DNA of 64,000 nt from Kordiimonas marina (GCF_023006325.1 NZ_JAINDF010000002.1:618252-682251), one strand, 5' to 3'; shown: positions 40,091 through 49,877, numbered from the stretch's first letter. The notes: generated by a model not told the origin, from the sequence alone. Numbers and translations are program-made.

Positions 40091-41704
40091 ATGGACATCA
40101 TAGACCAGCTAAATGCTCAGCCCAGGCCCTATACGTTAACCTCCATCCCGGAGGCGCAAAGTTTTGCGCGAGCTGAAATTGATAGAATTCGCCGGACGGC
40201 GCCGATTCTAGATAATGATGCCCGGGCCTTGATGAATGCCATTGAGGCTTTTGCTAAGGAGGGGCTGAAGGTAGCCCTCAAGGATGTCGGCGCTGATACG
40301 GTCGGGCATATCACATGCTCACTGGAGATCATGAACTCAGACGTCAATCAAGATGGCCAGCTTTTCTACCCGGCCGAGGCTTATGTGCGTTCCGTTCTGG
40401 GCAAGACAGCCTACTGGCGATCCGCGGGGGGGGGTGGCCTGACCTTTACAACTATCCGGGTGATTGAGCGCTTATCTGGGGCAGGAAAGCCATCGGATAC
40501 ATTTTTTTCGATGTATCAGCTAAGTAGCGGGCCTTTTGAATACAAAATTGCATTGCCTCTTTTCGCTGCAATGGAAGAGATGTCACTCTCCTCTTCCCGA
40601 AAGAGAACGGATGATCAGTTAACCTTGTTGGCAGAAAAACTGGTGCCAGGATTATCGAAGCGGATGGAAGCCCGCCAATTGGTCGAAGTGCATACTAAAG
40701 TGACCAAGATTTTAGCGGATTGGTTGGAGTATATGCAACGCAATGATGCCTATTTTGCCAGCGCGGACTTTTTATTCTCAGGTGCAGAGATAATTGAAAA
40801 GCGAGCTAAGATGATTGAAGAATTCCTGGTCCAGCTCATTCAGCGCGTTAAAGATGAGCGGCTTAGTTGGAAAAAGGCCATCCAAGAAACTCAGGTGATG
40901 GCCAATCAATTTATGGGCAAAACGGGATCGTCGAAACAAGATACGAGGTCATTAATTACTCGGAAATTTAAGGATAATACTCAACGATTAATAGATGAAC
41001 TCAACAAGTCAAAAGAAGAATTTAAAAATTACCTTATCCACAGCGAACAACTATCCCCAGGCAAGCCAACTAACCCCGAAAAATCAGCACGCTACAAACG
41101 GATATGGCAAGCTAAACTGAAAAAGGCAGTCCCCCAAATATTTGAGAATACTTTTAAGGACCTGATGGGCGTGACGGCAGGGGTGCAGAAGTATTTAAGG
41201 TGGCTAGGGCCGGCTGCGAAAGGTTTGCAATATCTTGCATGGGTATCAGACATCGCTGAGATTATCTCTCAAGAAAACTGGGTTGAGAAGACCAAGGTAG
41301 CTATTAAAGTAGCTTTGGAGTCTTTGGCTGCGGGGGTCTTTAGGGCTATAACTACTGTGGCAATTTCGGCTCTTGCAGAGACGGTAATATCTTCAATATT
41401 ACTTGTTTCGGGTATTGGGGCAGTCCTTGCTTTGGGGGCAGTGGCAACATATTTTGTCATCAAGATAATAGATGAGCATAGCGACAAAATAGTTACGAGA
41501 GCAGCAGAGCGGCTGGTTGATGCAGTCAACCAACTTTGGGAGAACGCAAAAACAAATTACGCGAAGCTGCGCTCATATACGAGTGGGGATGCAATTAATG
41601 ATATGCTCGTTCTTTCCGGGGCTCGCAAAACACGTGATCCATGGATAGATTTCATTTTGGGGCGCAAGAGTTTCCCGCCAACTGCAACTGATAACGGTAC
41701 TTAG
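40091..41704 (+). CDS. AT-rich cargo gene: helical protein with colicin-like pore-forming C-terminus
   Basis: The 537-residue protein starts one base after the holin stop. Its DNA is markedly AT-richer than its neighbours, a sign of recent transfer. Residues 170-350 are charged long helices. Residues 380-465 resemble the colicin pore-forming domain by eye: Val-Ser-Asp-Ile-Ala-Glu-Ile, Glu-Asn-Trp-Val-Glu, then two adjacent hydrophobic helices (about 411-427 and 429-460, with Gly-Ile-Gly-Ala-Val-Leu) and Lys-Ile-Ile-Asp. In colicins the hairpin inserts into the inner membrane, but there about 20-40 residues follow it; here about 75 do. No immunity gene is visible. An exclusion or abortive-infection role is also possible. 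Confidence 0.5.
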   Translation: MDIIDQLNAQPRPYTLTSIPEAQSFARAEIDRIRRTAPILDNDARALMNAIEAFAKEGLKVALKDVGADTVGHITCSLEIMNSDVNQDGQLFYPAEAYVRSVLGKTAYWRSAGGGGLTFTTIRVIERLSGAGKPSDTFFSMYQLSSGPFEYKIALPLFAAMEEMSLSSSRKRTDDQLTLLAEKLVPGLSKRMEARQLVEVHTKVTKILADWLEYMQRNDAYFASADFLFSGAEIIEKRAKMIEEFLVQLIQRVKDERLSWKKAIQETQVMANQFMGKTGSSKQDTRSLITRKFKDNTQRLIDELNKSKEEFKNYLIHSEQLSPGKPTNPEKSARYKRIWQAKLKKAVPQIFENTFKDLMGVTAGVQKYLRWLGPAAKGLQYLAWVSDIAEIISQENWVEKTKVAIKVALESLAAGVFRAITTVAISALAETVISSILLVSGIGAVLALGAVATYFVIKIIDEHSDKIVTRAAERLVDAVNQLWENAKTNYAKLRSYTSGDAINDMLVLSGARKTRDPWIDFILGRKSFPPTATDNGT

Positions 41705-41760
41705 ATCTGTACATTCTGGCGGCGTGGAAGTTCAAAAATAACAATGTTTGCTATGAAAAT

Positions 41761-41826
41761 GCCGGGGCGGGGTGGCCGTGTGGCCTTCGGGTTAGCCAAT
41801 CACCCGTTCAGGTGGCCCGCCCCGGC
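41761..41826. repeat. Long inverted repeat with an inner hairpin at the right end of the phage cluster
   Basis: Arms GCCGGGGCGGG (41761-41771) and CCCGCCCCGGC (41816-41826) are perfectly complementary over 11 bases and enclose 44 bases. Inside, CGGGT (41788-41792) pairs with ACCCG (41802-41806). There is no T run, so it is not a standard terminator. It lies 57 bases after the last cargo gene. Confidence 0.6.
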
Positions 41827-41973
41827 GGTACCTCTCGTGCAGACCCCAATGCACAAAGCCATCATGCATCAAAACTACTATAACGGGAAATGGTGAATAA
41901 AACATTAGCGCGCACCGCACAGTCGGTCCACGCCTGGCCAGACGTTTGATCAGATGTTCGATCCGGCGCTTTC

Positions 41974-42858
41974 TCAGCCCATGTTTTTAAGGAGCACCAG
42001 CTTCTTCTTGAGGGCGGATTCGGTGGCCACATAGGCCGCGCGCAGCTTGGCAAACAGCACCGGCGCGCGGCGGGTTTCACCGTTGCCTGCCAGAATTTCC
42101 AGCCGGGCCGCCAGGTCGGACAGGGTTTCGGCCCCGAACACCTCGGCGGTGGACTTCAGCTGGTGCGCGAACATGCAGGTGCTGTCGTCATCACCGCGGG
42201 CAACCGCTTTGCCCATGTCGGCAATCAAGGGCGGAGCGGCGTGCAGGAAATCCTCAAGAATACCGATCATGCCGCTTTTGAACAGCTCGCCATAGCAGTT
42301 GAGCGTATTCCAGTTGAGGATATCCAGCTCGTCCCGGACCGCCCCTTCGCGCTGCCAGATTTCCCGGTCGGAGGTGGCGGCGGTGCAATCGGCATCGCTT
42401 TTGAGGTGCTTGTCGAAAAGCGCCTGCAGGCTGATGCTGTTGACCGGCTTCTTGATGACATCGGTCATACCGACGGCGAGGTAGCTTTCCACCTCGGGCA
42501 CCGACATTTTGGTGCTGACCGCGATGATCGGCACATCGCCGCGTTCACCGGGCAGGCGGCGGATTGCGTGGGTGGCGGCCAGGCCGTCCATCTTCGGCAT
42601 CATGATATCCATCAGGATGACGTCATAGCGGGTCTGGCTCGCCATCATCAGCGCTTCCTGCCCGTCTTGCGCGCGGTCAAAGCTGTAGCCCAGACGGGTC
42701 AGCGTGCCGGCGAGCAGCTTGGCCATCACCGCCGTGTCATCGGCGATAAGCGCATGGCCCTCATGTGCGGGTGCGCGTGCGTCGGTTTCACCATCGGGGG
42801 AGACCGCGATCGGGGGCTGATCGGCGGGTGTCTCGGCTATGCTCGCATGTATCGTCAT
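41974..42858 (-). CDS. Receiver-Hpt response regulator, copy 1
   Basis: The 294-residue protein has a receiver domain at about residues 36-155, with the phospho-acceptor Asp of Ile-Leu-Met-Asp-Ile-Met-Met-Pro, Ser-Thr (alpha4 side) and Lys of Ile-Lys-Lys-Pro. An Hpt domain at about 195-290 carries the phospho-His in Phe-Ala-His-Gln-Leu-Lys-Ser. Such receiver-Hpt proteins relay phosphate between a sensor kinase and another regulator. No kinase is next to it. It ends in Lys-Lys-Lys-Leu-Val-Leu-Leu-Lys-Asn, almost identical to the tail of the paralogue on its right. Confidence 0.9.
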   Translation of the reverse strand: MTIHASIAETPADQPPIAVSPDGETDARAPAHEGHALIADDTAVMAKLLAGTLTRLGYSFDRAQDGQEALMMASQTRYDVILMDIMMPKMDGLAATHAIRRLPGERGDVPIIAVSTKMSVPEVESYLAVGMTDVIKKPVNSISLQALFDKHLKSDADCTAATSDREIWQREGAVRDELDILNWNTLNCYGELFKSGMIGILEDFLHAAPPLIADMGKAVARGDDDSTCMFAHQLKSTAEVFGAETLSDLAARLEILAGNGETRRAPVLFAKLRAAYVATESALKKKLVLLKNMG

Positions 42859-43056
42859 CAGTCTCGCACTCCCGGTCTTCTTCCGGAATAGGTGTCAACA
42901 CATGCCTGACGAATGGGCCCTTTTGTTTTCATGGCCGCTTTGGGGAGCAGTTTTGGCCCGCAATCGTGACCAAAGCGTTAATCATAAAATTTTAGATATT
43001 TTAGAATTTGGGGTGTTTTACAGGGCCAAGTTGATCATGGGCCGCAGGGGAAGGGG

Positions 43057-43893
43057 TTAACCCGCGTTCCTGAGGACAACCAGCTTTTTCATTAGCACAG
43101 CCTGGGTGCGCTCATACTGGATATGCAACTCAGCGAGGCGCGCTTGCGCGCCTTGGGTCGTGCCTGAACGGCCGAGCGCTTCCAACTGGGCCGCGAGGTC
43201 GGACACGCCTTCCGCGCCGAACACCAGGCTGGTGGATTTGAGCTTATGAGCCAGGAACTCAAGCTTCTTGGGGTCCTTTTCGCCAAGGGCATCATTGATG
43301 CCGGACAAAAGGTCCGGGGCCGCGCGCAGGTAATCCGCCAGCAGCCTGGGCAGCTTGCGCTTCAGTAGCGCGGCATATTCATGGAAGGCCTTCCAGTTCA
43401 GGATGTCGACATCGTCTTTCGCCACGATGAAAGACGCTTCCTTCCCTTCAGTCTCCCCCGCCTCACCGGTCCTATCGGTTTCAGGAAGATCCAGAAATCC
43501 TTTAACCGCGGTCTTCAGCGCATAGTGGCCCACCGGTTTTTTGAGATGGCCGTTCATCCCCGCCTTCTGGCAAGCATCCACATCCATGCTGTCGGCATTG
43601 CCGCTGACGGCCAGGATCGGCGTTTGCGCATTGGGGCCACTGCCTGACCGTATCGCGCGGGTGGCCTTCATGCCGTTCATGCCCGGCATCATGATATCCA
43701 TCAGGATCAGGTCGAACCGGGCCGCTTCCGCCGTCTTCACCGCTTCTTTGCCGTCCGGCACGGTTTTATAATGCAGCCCCATGTGCGTGAGCAGCGTGCC
43801 GAGGATCTGGCCCATCACCGGATTGTCCTCAACCACCAGCACCCGCGGGATTTTGCCGCCAAGGCGTTTCTCTGGCTGTGGGGTGGGGGTCAT
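43057..43893 (-). CDS. Receiver-Hpt response regulator, copy 2
   Basis: The 278-residue protein (ATG 43893, AAAAGG eight bases upstream) has the same receiver-Hpt layout: Val-Val-Glu-Asp-Asn-Pro, Asp in Ile-Leu-Met-Asp-Ile-Met-Met-Pro, Lys in Leu-Lys-Lys-Pro-Val, and the phospho-His in Leu-Ala-His-Lys-Leu-Lys-Ser. It shares the Leu-Val-Phe-Gly-Ala-Glu and final Leu-Val-Val-Leu-Arg-Asn-Ala-Gly segments with copy 1. The pair likely arose by duplication and could act in one branched phosphorelay. Confidence 0.9.
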   Translation of the reverse strand: MTPTPQPEKRLGGKIPRVLVVEDNPVMGQILGTLLTHMGLHYKTVPDGKEAVKTAEAARFDLILMDIMMPGMNGMKATRAIRSGSGPNAQTPILAVSGNADSMDVDACQKAGMNGHLKKPVGHYALKTAVKGFLDLPETDRTGEAGETEGKEASFIVAKDDVDILNWKAFHEYAALLKRKLPRLLADYLRAAPDLLSGINDALGEKDPKKLEFLAHKLKSTSLVFGAEGVSDLAAQLEALGRSGTTQGAQARLAELHIQYERTQAVLMKKLVVLRNAG

Positions 43894-44070
43894 AACCGGG
43901 CCTTTTGTGTTTATGTGGGCGGGGGGCATCCTTGACCGGACGCTAGCAAACAATCCTTACCACCTTGTGAATATGCGCCCCATGTTGACGGAGGCAAGGG
44001 ACGGGGCCACAATTGCGCCAAGAGAAGGGCCCATAAACAAGGCGGGCCAACATTGGCGGAAGGATAGAGG

Positions 44071-44694
44071 ATGACGGGGATCTTCACAAAGGCCGTGCGG
44101 CTGGCACTCCTGCCGGCACTGGTGATGCTGACGGCTTGCGCCGAGGATGACGGCAGCGGCCCGGACGCCAGCGCGTCCGACCATGACCCGACCGGCATGG
44201 AATATATCAAGCTCGAACAGGGGCCGTGCTTTGGCTCGTGCGCGGTGTATTCGATCACGCTTTATGGCGACGGCCGGGTGATCTTCTACGGCAGCCGTTT
44301 CACGAAAACCCATGGCCAGGCGTCAGACCAGACAACCACGGGCCGCTTCCTCGATGCGCTGGAGGCGCTGAAACAGTATGATTTTGACGCGCTGGAGGAC
44401 GATTATTCCGGCAAGGCCTGCCGTATCCAGGCCACTGACCATTCGGTGATCGAGATCACGGTCAAAAGCCAGGACTATGACAAGCATGTGCGCTGGGACA
44501 CCGGCTGCCGCGGCAATGACGACCTTTTCCGGCTCGAACGGCTGGTGAATGACCTCAAGTGGACCCTGCAGGTGGATAATTATGTCGGCACCGATGCCGA
44601 ACGCGCGCCGACCAAACGCTCCGGCCTCATGCCGCCGGACCGGCCAAAGTCCAACAAACGGACGCGCGAAGACCGGCGCCATAAGGGCCGCTGA
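44071..44694 (+). CDS. DUF6438-like lipoprotein
   Basis: The 207-residue product has a lipoprotein signal: a hydrophobic core, then Met-Leu-Thr-Ala-Cys at residues 19-23, the Cys being the lipidation site. The mature domain has Gly-Pro-Cys-Phe-Gly-Ser-Cys-Ala-Val-Tyr and Tyr-Gly-Asp-Gly-Arg-Val, the hallmark of DUF6438, a small beta domain with a paired Cys. It ends in a basic tail (Lys/Arg-rich). The role is unknown. It is the first gene rightward after the two regulators and stands 376 bases from the next visible promoter-sized gap on its right-hand neighbour's side. Confidence 0.8.
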   Translation: MTGIFTKAVRLALLPALVMLTACAEDDGSGPDASASDHDPTGMEYIKLEQGPCFGSCAVYSITLYGDGRVIFYGSRFTKTHGQASDQTTTGRFLDALEALKQYDFDALEDDYSGKACRIQATDHSVIEITVKSQDYDKHVRWDTGCRGNDDLFRLERLVNDLKWTLQVDNYVGTDAERAPTKRSGLMPPDRPKSNKRTREDRRHKGR

Positions 44695-44777
44695 TCCCTT
44701 CCAGCCCTTGCCGTGCCGCGCCATCCGTGGCATAGCGGGGCCTGGGGGTCGTCGAAAGATGTTGGGCTGAACGCTTT

Positions 44778-45509
44778 ATGGCGGTTGAACAGGTTACATT
44801 GGCGGTGCGCGTAGCGGACCCCGCCCTCCAGGGACAGGAGCTTCTGTCCCCTTCAGAACATGAACGTCTTGCCGGGATGCATGAAGGCGCACGGCCGTCC
44901 TTCGTGACTGCGCGGTCGATGCTGCGCACCCGGCTTGGGCAGCATATGGGCCTGCTGCCGAAGGCGGTACCACTGGTGCAGGAAGGCGCGGGGCGTATCT
45001 CCATCGATGGCTTTTCGCCCCAGGAGCCGCCGTTCTTTTCCGTCTCCCACACCGGGTCTGCTGAAGAAGGCATCGCCGCCGTCGCGGTCAGCGACACCAC
45101 CCCCGTGGGCATCGATATCCAACAGATAGACCTTACCGTGAACTGGCGCCGTGTGGCCGAACGCCGCTACCCGGAAGAGGAAGCCGCACTTCTGTGTGCG
45201 ATGCCGGAGGCCGAAGGCCAGATTCTTTTCTTCACGCTGTGGGCGATCCGCGAATCTTTCGTGAAAATGGAGGACGGCAAGCTGATGCCCTACCTGCGCC
45301 AGATCGAACTGGACCTCAGCTCCGGCCACCCACGGCTGAAGGCGCCGACGCCCGGGGGCCGCGACTCCGCGATGATCTGGTTCCATTTCCTGCCTGAATA
45401 TCAGCTGGTGCTGTCCTTCGTGTCGGCTGAGCCTGTAGAGGTTAAGCTCGACAGCTGGATCGATAAGGCCAGCCGCCGCCCCGACCCTCTCTATAACCGC
45501 GCCGGATAA
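44778..45509 (+). CDS. 4'-phosphopantetheinyl transferase (Sfp type)
   Basis: The 243-residue protein carries the Sfp-type motifs: Phe-Phe-Ser-Val-Ser-His-Thr-Gly near residue 87, the metal site Val-Gly-Ile-Asp-Ile near 112, and Trp-Ala-Ile-Arg-Glu-Ser-Phe-Val-Lys near residue 155. The last stands for the canonical Trp-x-x-Lys-Glu-Ala-x-x-Lys, with Arg replacing the first Lys and Ser the Ala. It transfers phosphopantetheine from CoA to carrier proteins of fatty acid, polyketide or peptide synthases. No such synthase is visible here, so its carrier lies elsewhere. It begins a region running into the Kdo genes on the same strand. Confidence 0.88.
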   Translation: MAVEQVTLAVRVADPALQGQELLSPSEHERLAGMHEGARPSFVTARSMLRTRLGQHMGLLPKAVPLVQEGAGRISIDGFSPQEPPFFSVSHTGSAEEGIAAVAVSDTTPVGIDIQQIDLTVNWRRVAERRYPEEEAALLCAMPEAEGQILFFTLWAIRESFVKMEDGKLMPYLRQIELDLSSGHPRLKAPTPGGRDSAMIWFHFLPEYQLVLSFVSAEPVEVKLDSWIDKASRRPDPLYNRAG

Positions 45510-45598
45510 GTAGGCCTCCACCCCCATGCAGCCTTGCGCTTTTTCGCCTTTGGCGCTAGCCATGGCAGGTAACGTTTTTCCATCTTGCGCACCGGTGA

Positions 45599-46477
<879 letters not shown>

Positions 46478-46481
46478 ACCA

Positions 46482-47009
46482 ATGACAGTGAAACTTCTCG
46501 CGCTTGATGTTGATGGTGTCCTGACCGACGGGACGCTCTATTATTCCGCCGCTGGTGAGGCGATGAAGGCCTTCAACGCGCAGGATGGGCTCGGCCTCAA
46601 GCTCTTGGAGCGGTTGGGGATCAAGGTCGCCATCATTTCGGGGCGCGACAGTGCGGTCCTCAATAAGCGGCTGGATGATCTTGGTATCAAGCTCCGGCGT
46701 CTCCGCTGCGGCAACAAGCTGGCAGCGCTTCAGGAAATCTGCGATGGTCTTGGCATCGATATTTCCGAAGCCGCCTTCATGGGCGATGACCTCGTGGACC
46801 TGAAGGTGATGGAAGCCTGTGGCCACCCGCTTGCGCCCGCCAATGCCGTGCCCGCCGTCCATATGGTGGCGGACCATGTCACCCACGCCCGCGGCGGGCA
46901 TGGTGCTGTCCGCGAAGTGTGCGAATATCTGGCCGACCGTATGGGTACCCCGCTGATGGACGCCATGTATATGGATGACACCCACCACGACGGTGGACTG
47001 ACCCAATGA
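46482..47009 (+). CDS. kdsC: Kdo-8-phosphate phosphatase
   Basis: The 175-residue HAD-type protein has the nucleophile motif Leu-Asp-Val-Asp-Gly-Val-Leu-Thr-Asp-Gly at residues 7-16, Ile-Ser-Gly-Arg-Asp-Ser near 53, and Met-Gly-Asp-Asp near 101. It lacks a cap domain, as KdsC does. It removes phosphate from Kdo-8-phosphate. It is four bases from kdsA and 16 from kdsB. Confidence 0.9.
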   Translation: MTVKLLALDVDGVLTDGTLYYSAAGEAMKAFNAQDGLGLKLLERLGIKVAIISGRDSAVLNKRLDDLGIKLRRLRCGNKLAALQEICDGLGIDISEAAFMGDDLVDLKVMEACGHPLAPANAVPAVHMVADHVTHARGGHGAVREVCEYLADRMGTPLMDAMYMDDTHHDGGLTQ

Positions 47010-47025
47010 CCAAGGGCCCAAGCGC

Positions 47026-47778
47026 ATGAAGATCGTCATCCCCGCCCGTTATGCGTCCACGCGCTTGCCTGGCAAGCCGCTTGCGGACATTGCGGGCAAG
47101 CCGATGATCCAGCATGTGTGGGACCGTGCGCAAGAAGCTGCGACGGACGCGGACGATATTTTTGTCGCCGCCGATGATGCCCGCATCCTCAAGGCGGTTG
47201 AAGCCTTTGGTGGGCAGGCTGTGCCTACCCGGGATGACCATCTCTCCGGCACCGACAGGATCGCCGAAGTGGCGGAGGCCATGGGCTGGGCCGATGACGA
47301 TATCGTCGTCAATGTCCAGGGTGATGAACCGCTGATGCCGCCCGCGCTCATCCGGGTCGTGGGTGACAGCCTGAAGCATCATCCCGCCGCGGCCATGTCG
47401 ACGGCCAGCCACCCGATCCGCGAGGCGGCCGACATCACCAACCCCAACATGGTGAAGGTGGTGACCGACAAAAGCGGCTTCGCGGCCTATTTCTCCCGCG
47501 CGGCCATCCCGCACCACCGCGGTGTGGATATGCCGGACCCCAGCCATTTTCCCTACCAGCGCCATATCGGCATTTATGCCTACCGGGTTTCCACTCTGAA
47601 GACGCTGACGGCGCTGCCGCCCGCGCCCACCGAACTGCTTGAAAGCCTGGAACAGCTGCGCGCCTTGTGGAACGGCCTCAAGATCATGGTCGTGCCGGTG
47701 GCGCATGTGCCGCCCGCGGGGGTGGATACGCCGGAAGACCTGGAGGCCGTGCGCTGCTTCCTGGAGGCGAATACATGA
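47026..47778 (+). CDS. kdsB: CMP-Kdo synthetase
   Basis: The 250-residue protein opens with Ile-Pro-Ala-Arg-Tyr-Ala-Ser-Thr-Arg-Leu-Pro-Gly-Lys-Pro-Leu, the CTP-binding signature. It continues with Arg-Asp-Asp-His-Leu-Ser-Gly-Thr-Asp-Arg and Asn-Val-Gln-Gly-Asp-Glu-Pro-Leu, the KdsB core. It activates Kdo with CTP for lipid A and for the capsule linker. Its stop overlaps the kpsC start by four bases, coupling donor supply to the transferase. Confidence 0.93.
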   Translation: MKIVIPARYASTRLPGKPLADIAGKPMIQHVWDRAQEAATDADDIFVAADDARILKAVEAFGGQAVPTRDDHLSGTDRIAEVAEAMGWADDDIVVNVQGDEPLMPPALIRVVGDSLKHHPAAAMSTASHPIREAADITNPNMVKVVTDKSGFAAYFSRAAIPHHRGVDMPDPSHFPYQRHIGIYAYRVSTLKTLTALPPAPTELLESLEQLRALWNGLKIMVVPVAHVPPAGVDTPEDLEAVRCFLEANT

Positions 47779-49877
47779 AGCAGCTTGGCGGGGAGGGCAT
47801 GACGACGGTAAGCCGGGCGCTGACGGCCTCGAACGGTATCGCCCGGGACCCGCTTATCGCCGCGCTTCTGGGTGTTCCGGTCAAGAAAGGCTTCGGGGAC
47901 GCGCGCGAAGGCGATGTGGTCGTCGGCTGGGGCAAGAAGGAAAACACCCACGGGGCCAAACGCTTTGCCGAAAAGTCCGGCCTGCCGTACTGGCATCTGG
48001 AGGACGGCTTCTTCGCTTATCTCAGCCACCCGGCGATCGATGACCGGCGCATGGCCATGGTGCTGGACCATAAGGGCATCTATTATGACGCCACCCATGA
48101 AAGCGACCTTGAAGACCTTCTGAACCGGGACGACTGGGTCACGCCGGAGCTGATCGCGCGTGCCGAAGACGCGATGGAGCGCATCAGACGCTGGCGCTTG
48201 TCCAAATATAACCGCAGCCCGCTGGAGGTTCCGGCCGCCCTCCGTGCCACGCTTGACGCCATCCCGCGCCCCAAGGTGCTGGTGGTCGACCAGACGTTCG
48301 GTGACATGTCGCTGTCGCTCGGTCTCGCGGGCGATGACTGTTTCGATGCCATGCTGCACGCGGCGCTGGATGATAATCCGGACGCTGAAGTGCTTCTGAA
48401 GGTGCATCCGGATGTGCTGGTCGGCAAAAAGCGCGGGCATTTCATCGCCCACAGCCTGCCGGACCGGGTGACGATGATCGCCGATGCGGTCGCCCCGCAG
48501 GCGCTGCTGGCTGAGGTCGGGCATGTCTATGTCGCCACCAGCCAGATGGGATTTGAAGCGCTGATTGCCGGGAAGCCTGTCACCTGTTTCGGGCTGCCGT
48601 TCTATGCCGGTTGGGGGTTGACGGACGACAAGATCACGACCGAGCGCCGCACCGCGAAACGTACGGTGGCTGAGCTGTTCGCCGCCGCCTGTATCCTTTA
48701 TTCCCGCTATATCGACCCCTTCACCCACGACGCGGTGGAGCTTGAGGACGTGCTCGATTTCCTGATCGCGGAAAAGCAGATCGAACGGCCGGAAGGCGCA
48801 CGGGCGCTGACAGTCGGCTTCTCGCCCTGGCGGCGCCAGTTCGCCCATGAATTCTTCGGCCCCGGCATCGGCAAGGTGCGCCATATCGCGGCGGGGCAGG
48901 TGAAGGACTTCGCTTTCAATGATGACGATGTGGTCATCGCCTGGGGCCGCAAGCATGATGACGTGCTCGGCCATGTGCCCGCGCATATCCCGGTCTGGCG
49001 CATGGAGGACGGCTTCCTGCGTTCGGTCGGTCTCGGCAGTGATTACCGGCGCCCGGCGTCGCTGGTTTTGGACCGGCGCGGCATCTATTATGACGGCACG
49101 GCGGAAAGCGACCTTGAGCATTTCCTGATGACCCACGGCTTCCATGCGCGGGAGCTTAAGCGTGGCCGGTCGCTCATTGAAACGCTGCTGGCCTCAAGGG
49201 TCAGCAAATATAATGTTGGCGTGCAAGGGGCTTTGGATTTTAAGGCAAGGGCCGGGGGGCGGACGGTCGTGCTGGTGCCGGGGCAGGTGGAAAGCGATGC
49301 GTCCATCCGTTATGGTTCGCCCAAAATCAAATCCAACGCCGCGCTTCTCGAAGCGGTGCGTGCAGATATGCCGGACGCCTATATCGTCTTCAAACCGCAC
49401 CCGGATGTGGCAAGTGGCAACCGGGAAGGCGCTGTGCCCCAGGACGTGCTGGACCGCGCCGCGGATGAGGTGGTGACCGACGCCGACATTATCGACTGCA
49501 TCGACGCAGCCCAAGAAATCCACACCATGACCAGCCTGACCGGGTTCGAGGCGCTGTTGCGCGGCCGCCGCGTGGTCACCTACGGCCTGCCATTTTATGC
49601 TGGCTGGGGGCTGACGGCCGACCGCATGGCCGCTGAGGGGCAATCACTGCCCCGGCGTGGGCGTGTCCTGCCCATCGAAGCGCTGGTTTATGGCCTGTTG
49701 TGCGTTTATGCGCGCTATGTGCGCTGGCCCGAACGGCGGAGCTACAGCGCCGAAGCGCTGGTCGCCGATATTGCCGCGGAGGCCAGGGCGGCCCGGCAAG
49801 CGGTGGAAGGCACACTTCAGAAGGCCCTCAAACCCTTGCGCAAGCTCGGCAATATCCTGGAAACACTGTTTCGCTGA
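47775..49877 (+). CDS. kpsC: Capsule Kdo-linker glycosyltransferase KpsC
   Basis: The 700-residue protein contains two related halves, each with a Glu-Asp-Gly-Phe motif (Leu-Glu-Asp-Gly-Phe-Phe near residue 76, Met-Glu-Asp-Gly-Phe-Leu near 412), a Tyr-Tyr-Asp segment and a Val-His-Pro-Asp-Val or Lys-Pro-His-Pro-Asp-Val core. Both end in Gly-Leu-Pro-Phe-Tyr-Ala-Gly-Trp-Gly. This is the KpsC architecture of two beta-Kdo transferases that build the poly-Kdo linker with alternating bonds on the lipid anchor. It acts in the cytoplasm with KpsS, which is on the minus strand at 55172. ATG 47775 is used because it overlaps kdsB in an ATGA. Confidence 0.92.
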   Translation: MKQLGGEGMTTVSRALTASNGIARDPLIAALLGVPVKKGFGDAREGDVVVGWGKKENTHGAKRFAEKSGLPYWHLEDGFFAYLSHPAIDDRRMAMVLDHKGIYYDATHESDLEDLLNRDDWVTPELIARAEDAMERIRRWRLSKYNRSPLEVPAALRATLDAIPRPKVLVVDQTFGDMSLSLGLAGDDCFDAMLHAALDDNPDAEVLLKVHPDVLVGKKRGHFIAHSLPDRVTMIADAVAPQALLAEVGHVYVATSQMGFEALIAGKPVTCFGLPFYAGWGLTDDKITTERRTAKRTVAELFAAACILYSRYIDPFTHDAVELEDVLDFLIAEKQIERPEGARALTVGFSPWRRQFAHEFFGPGIGKVRHIAAGQVKDFAFNDDDVVIAWGRKHDDVLGHVPAHIPVWRMEDGFLRSVGLGSDYRRPASLVLDRRGIYYDGTAESDLEHFLMTHGFHARELKRGRSLIETLLASRVSKYNVGVQGALDFKARAGGRTVVLVPGQVESDASIRYGSPKIKSNAALLEAVRADMPDAYIVFKPHPDVASGNREGAVPQDVLDRAADEVVTDADIIDCIDAAQEIHTMTSLTGFEALLRGRRVVTYGLPFYAGWGLTADRMAAEGQSLPRRGRVLPIEALVYGLLCVYARYVRWPERRSYSAEALVADIAAEARAARQAVEGTLQKALKPLRKLGNILETLFR

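Larger units (their letters stand above)
14036..41704 (+). mobile_element. Siphovirus-like structural and lysis cluster (prophage remnant or GTA-like particle)
   Basis: From the operator at 14036 to the end of the AT-rich gene at 41704 the genes follow the HK97/lambda-like order: small and large terminase, portal, prohead protease, capsid, head fibre, connectors, tail tube, chaperones, tape measure, minor tail proteins, NlpC/P60, tail tip and lysis. Several members are of GTA-associated families (3TM holin, Phage_TAC_11 chaperone). I find no integrase, DNA replication, excision or repressor gene inside. The repressor and two phage early-type genes lie 6-8 kb to the left, beyond host genes. 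Borders are inferred from gene content; no direct-repeat att site was recognised. Confidence 0.8.

Noticed and set aside
41705..41973. Search for a tRNA or attachment site at the right end of the phage cluster
   Set aside because: No cloverleaf or direct repeat of the left end could be found by eye.
41705..41973. Immunity gene for the colicin-like protein
   Set aside because: No open frame with membrane helices and a ribosome-binding site on either strand.
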